NCBI RefSeq assembly: GCF_034702125.1
Contig: NC_085867.1
Coordinates: 46,907,762 to 46,971,761, forward strand
Reading direction: 5' to 3'
Length of the DNA: 64,000 nt
Origin: Engraulis encrasicolus
Taxonomy: Eukaryota > Chordata > Actinopteri > Clupeiformes > Engraulidae
A program made the position numbers and the translations under genes. Below, piece by piece: positions 61,216 to 64,000 of the stretch. A model generated the notes under the pieces. That model made no database searches. It had not been told where the DNA came from and saw only the letters and a program-made list of their open reading frames with translations. Positions within the stretch are counted from its first letter, which is position 1, and each line of letters begins with the position of its first letter.

Positions 61216-61439
61216 TATTTAATAAAACAGCTAAAATCTCAGAATCCTGAAAAACCCATACATGTGCTTCCAGGAGAAAGCAAGAAAAAAGTAAGAGACA
61301 GGGCAGCAGATCAGGACCGCAGGGAAACCAAAGAGAGGAGATGGAGGAGTAAATAAATAATATAAATAACTAAAAAACAGAGATTGTGAATGTCCTTTGG
61401 GTAAAAGTTGTTCTTGCATCTGTGCGGATTGGAAGCCGT

Positions 61440-61935
61440 CTCTGTAGTAAGTAAGTAACACAAGGTCATGGTGCCCTGTGGAGTACAGAATTTGTTGGTG
61501 ATTCCAAAAGTCAAAACAAAGTGTGGAGAGGCAGCCTTTAGCTTCTATGCTTCAAAGCTTTGGAACCAGCTTCCAGATGACGTAAAAAATGCACCCACTA
61601 TTGATAGCTTTAAATCTAGACTCAAGACAAAGCTGTTCTCAGATGCTTTCCCCTAGCTTAAATTATATATCATTCTTATTTTCTTTTTTTATGTTTATGT
61701 TTATTTTTTATTTTATTTTTATTTTATTATATTTTTAATTTTATTATTATTATTATTATTTTTACCTTATGCTTTATCCTAATGCTTTAAATGTTCATTG
61801 ACTCTAATTTATTTCCTTCTTTCTTCCCTGTTTACTTTCTTTTTGCATTTGTTAGTTTTGTGAAGCACATTGAGTTGCACCTGTGTATGAAATGCGCTAT
61901 ACAAATAAACTTGATTTGCCTTGCCTTACAGTGAT
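61440..61935 (+). mobile_element. LINE 3' fragment (L2/CR1-like)
   Basis: Codons up to the stop at 61654-61656 encode AAFSFYASKLWNQLPDDVKN and then IDSFKSRLKTKLF, the typical extreme C-terminus of L2/CR1/Rex-type reverse transcriptases. After an AT-rich stretch (61680-61765), the 3' end reads GTGAAGCACATTGAGTTGC, GAAATGCGCTATACAAATAA and a short CCTTG repeat, the usual LINE2-type tail. The rest of the element is lost by 5' truncation. Confidence 0.85.
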
Positions 61936-62297
61936 TGCACTCTGCTCAACCCAGTACAGCCAACTTCCTCCGCCTTCTTCATATTCACCTCATGTGAGCC
62001 CAACACGTACACACTAGAGTGTGGCTCGGGCCGGTTTTTTCTGTCCGAGCCCGGCCCCCAGCCGACAGAAAAGTGATCAACCCCGACCCGAGCCCGAGAC
62101 TAATTAAAATGTTTGTCTCCGAACCCGTCCAAAGCCCGAGACCACTGTAATAACAACAGAACCTGTGCGCAAGCAAGATTTTCTATGTGGGCTCCTCCAT
62201 ACTCAAAATACCACGTGATAAACAGCCAGGATAGGCAAAGACGTTAGGATGAGGCAATTTGCAGTAGCCTAATTTAGTTACGCACGCATAGTAAGTA
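61936..62297. other. AAK1 intron, possible hAT-like remnant
   Basis: TAGAGTGTGGCTCGGGCCGG near 62014, with repeated CCCGAGCC motifs, resembles the left end of a MITE. A right end was not found. Confidence 0.3.
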
Positions 62298-62298
62298 T

Positions 62299-62299
<1 letters not shown>

Positions 62300-62342
<43 letters not shown>
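62300..62342. repeat. (AC)n microsatellite, about 21 units
   Basis: Short pure AC run. Confidence 0.93.
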
Positions 62343-62345
<3 letters not shown>

Positions 62346-62781
62346 ACAGCGCACCTTATGTTTCTTTCGGTTAGACCAGAGATGTTGGGTGCGGTGATCA
62401 AATGCATGGGAGGGGCGTGAGAGAATAAGACAGGCGAAAACTAACGAATACGTTTTGGATGCAGTCAGTGCGGCTATGGAACATTTGTTACGTTACTGTT
62501 AGTGCAAATAAATCCACGCGAGCCCCGTGAAGATGCCGCTCCTTGTCGTTAAGAAGGATGGGCTATAAGTTCACCCCGAAGAACAGTAGCCTGTTCGGCC
62601 CTCCAAGAGAATGTCATTTCCCCTGATGTCCATGCGGTCAATATAAAAACAGGAAAGGTTGCACGCGCATAGTTACAACTGTACAGTAAAAGTGACAAGA
62701 ATTAAGAACCTACGTGAAGGGCATGAAATGTCACAGCGGACAAAATAGTAACAGGAAACCTCTTCGCCCCCACCCTAAGGC
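62343..62781. other. AAK1 intron, nothing recognised
   Basis: No exon or element end. Confidence 0.35.
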
Positions 62782-64000
62782 CAGTGTTTCCCAACCTTTT
62801 TTGTGCCAAGGCACACTTTTTCCCTTGAAAAAATCTCGCGGCACACCACCAACCAAAAATGATGAAATAATGAAAACAAATTATTCTCTGATAAGAATGA
62901 CTATATTGTTAATATAGGCGGCTACAAAGTGTCTTGAATAGCAATCAAACAAACAAACACAAAACTGTATTTTTTTAGTCATATTTTAGATTTCCTCTTT
63001 CAAATAAAAAGTGCACTTAATGTTCACTTCTTAAAGAAGCTATAAACTTCAAAGTAGGCCTACAATTAACAAATTGTTATTCTGTCCAAAAGCATTCTAT
63101 TAGCAGGAATACAGAAAATAATGCTTATTCTGACAGTAGCAACATTTGGGAAATATTTCACAGAAGATGCGTACAAATATCAATCTCTGTATATTTTATT
63201 CACTTAATCTTAATGTGAAACCTATGCGTCTTTCACCTTTGGCTAAGACCCGCCCTAAAATGCTGTTTGACCACAATCACAGCGCTGCAAAAGGACGAGG
63301 TCGGTCAGAAGAAGTCGGACAGTTTGACAGCGCTCCATTAACTCAAAGCGGAAATCTCATGTTTTCAAAGAAATGCAAGATATTACGGTCATATTATTAT
63401 TAAAAACTGATTGGAAATTGTGCCTGGGTGTTTGTGACAAAGGTGCAAGTTTCCCCGCGAGGTAACAGGAGGTAATCGCTTTCCCCTTTCCCTAAAACGG
63501 GGCTAATTATGCTTACCGGCAGTTGGATAGTCTGGCTTGAAGGGTCTCGGCATCCTCACACTCGACTAGAAAGCACGCGGACCAACAAACTACGTTGTGT
63601 GCTCAATCATGCCACCATCTCACTCGTTTAACTTTTCAGTAAGGTTGTAAGCAAAACACAAATCTGTTTCAGGGTAGGATTTTGGTTTTCTGACCTAATT
63701 AATGAAGAAACACCGCCAGCAAAGTTAACTATCAGTCACGTCAGGAGGATTGTTTTGACTAGCAGCTGATGGACGCTTTTTGTTTGGGCTACTGAAGATA
63801 CATCAATGCAATTCGCTACCTGCTGCCACCGAGTGATAAGGAATTATTTCATGCTTAGGACGCCAGTCAACAGCAGACACTAGGCTACTAGAAAATGACA
63901 TAGGCATTATTTGCTGATAATAACGATGAAATCAAAAAAAAAAATCCCCAAGAATTTTCCACGGCACACCTGATGATCTCTCACGGCACACTAGTGTGCC
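62782..64000. mobile_element. hAT-like element, left part, runs off the window
   Basis: CAGTGTTTCCCAACCTTTTT, with GGCACAC repeats, is a common hAT-type left end. GGCACACC/GGCACACT repeats recur at 63962-64000, as expected near the right end, but the terminus lies outside the window. The body shows no transposase. Confidence 0.7.

Noticed and set aside
61468..61656. Host gene encoding a 62-residue protein
   Set aside because: The sequence is the C-terminal end of a LINE reverse-transcriptase ORF, followed by a LINE2-type 3' tail.

Overview
This is a repeat-rich vertebrate nuclear sequence, most likely from a ray-finned (teleost) fish. It has spliced genes with GT-AG introns, very long dinucleotide and purine-rich microsatellites, many short non-autonomous DNA transposons (mainly hAT type with 8-bp target duplications, plus TA-flanked Tc1/mariner-like, TTAA-flanked and Harbinger-like elements), a 3' fragment of an L2/CR1-like LINE and pieces of a tRNA-derived SINE. 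There are no bacterial-style operons, rRNA genes or CRISPR arrays. Two single N bases occur, at 1234 and 28191. All family names rest on pattern recognition and recall; no search was run.

Two genes are supported, both on the minus strand. (1) At the left edge (474 to 1) is the 5' part of a secreted C-type lectin: signal peptide, one complete lectin domain lacking the calcium/sugar motifs, and the start of a second domain. (2) The 3' part of the AP2-associated kinase gene AAK1 fills the right half. Six coding exons are recognised at 59.4, 55.0, 49.5, 43.2, 38.4 and 34.6 kb, the last ending in VDQLIDL and a stop. The five internal exons are all multiples of three and all in phase 1. They encode clathrin/AP2-binding tail segments (LLPG/LLPD, NDPF, DEFDPIPVL). 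A further 1.2-kb exon lies 15.4 kb downstream, at 19137-17921. It begins in the same phase and with the same two bases as the 34.6-kb terminal exon, and encodes a Gly/Pro/Gln-rich tail with four DxFxxxPF motifs like those in the paralogue BMP2K. The simplest reading is two alternative 3'-terminal exons for AAK1.

Layout: 0-0.5 kb lectin; 0.9-5.9 kb a possible 5-kb inverted-repeat element; 6-12 kb transposon-derived sequence, including a tandemly duplicated promoter-like segment (8.3-9.1 kb); 12-17.9 kb sparse sequence downstream of the long alternative exon; 17.9-19.1 kb that exon; 19.6-28.9 kb a run of MITEs and a Tc1-like fold-back element; 28.9-34.5 kb sequence that could include the 3'UTR of the LIDL isoform; 34.5-59.4 kb AAK1 exons with microsatellite-rich introns; 59.4-64 kb upstream intron with another fold-back element, a LINE tail and the start of a hAT-like element that runs off the window.

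The strongest points for a second look are the alternative AAK1 last exons, the long sense-strand polypyrimidine tracts just upstream of the AAK1 3' splice sites, and the three-copy fold-back Tc1-like family, one copy of which carries a second nested element with a visible TA duplication.
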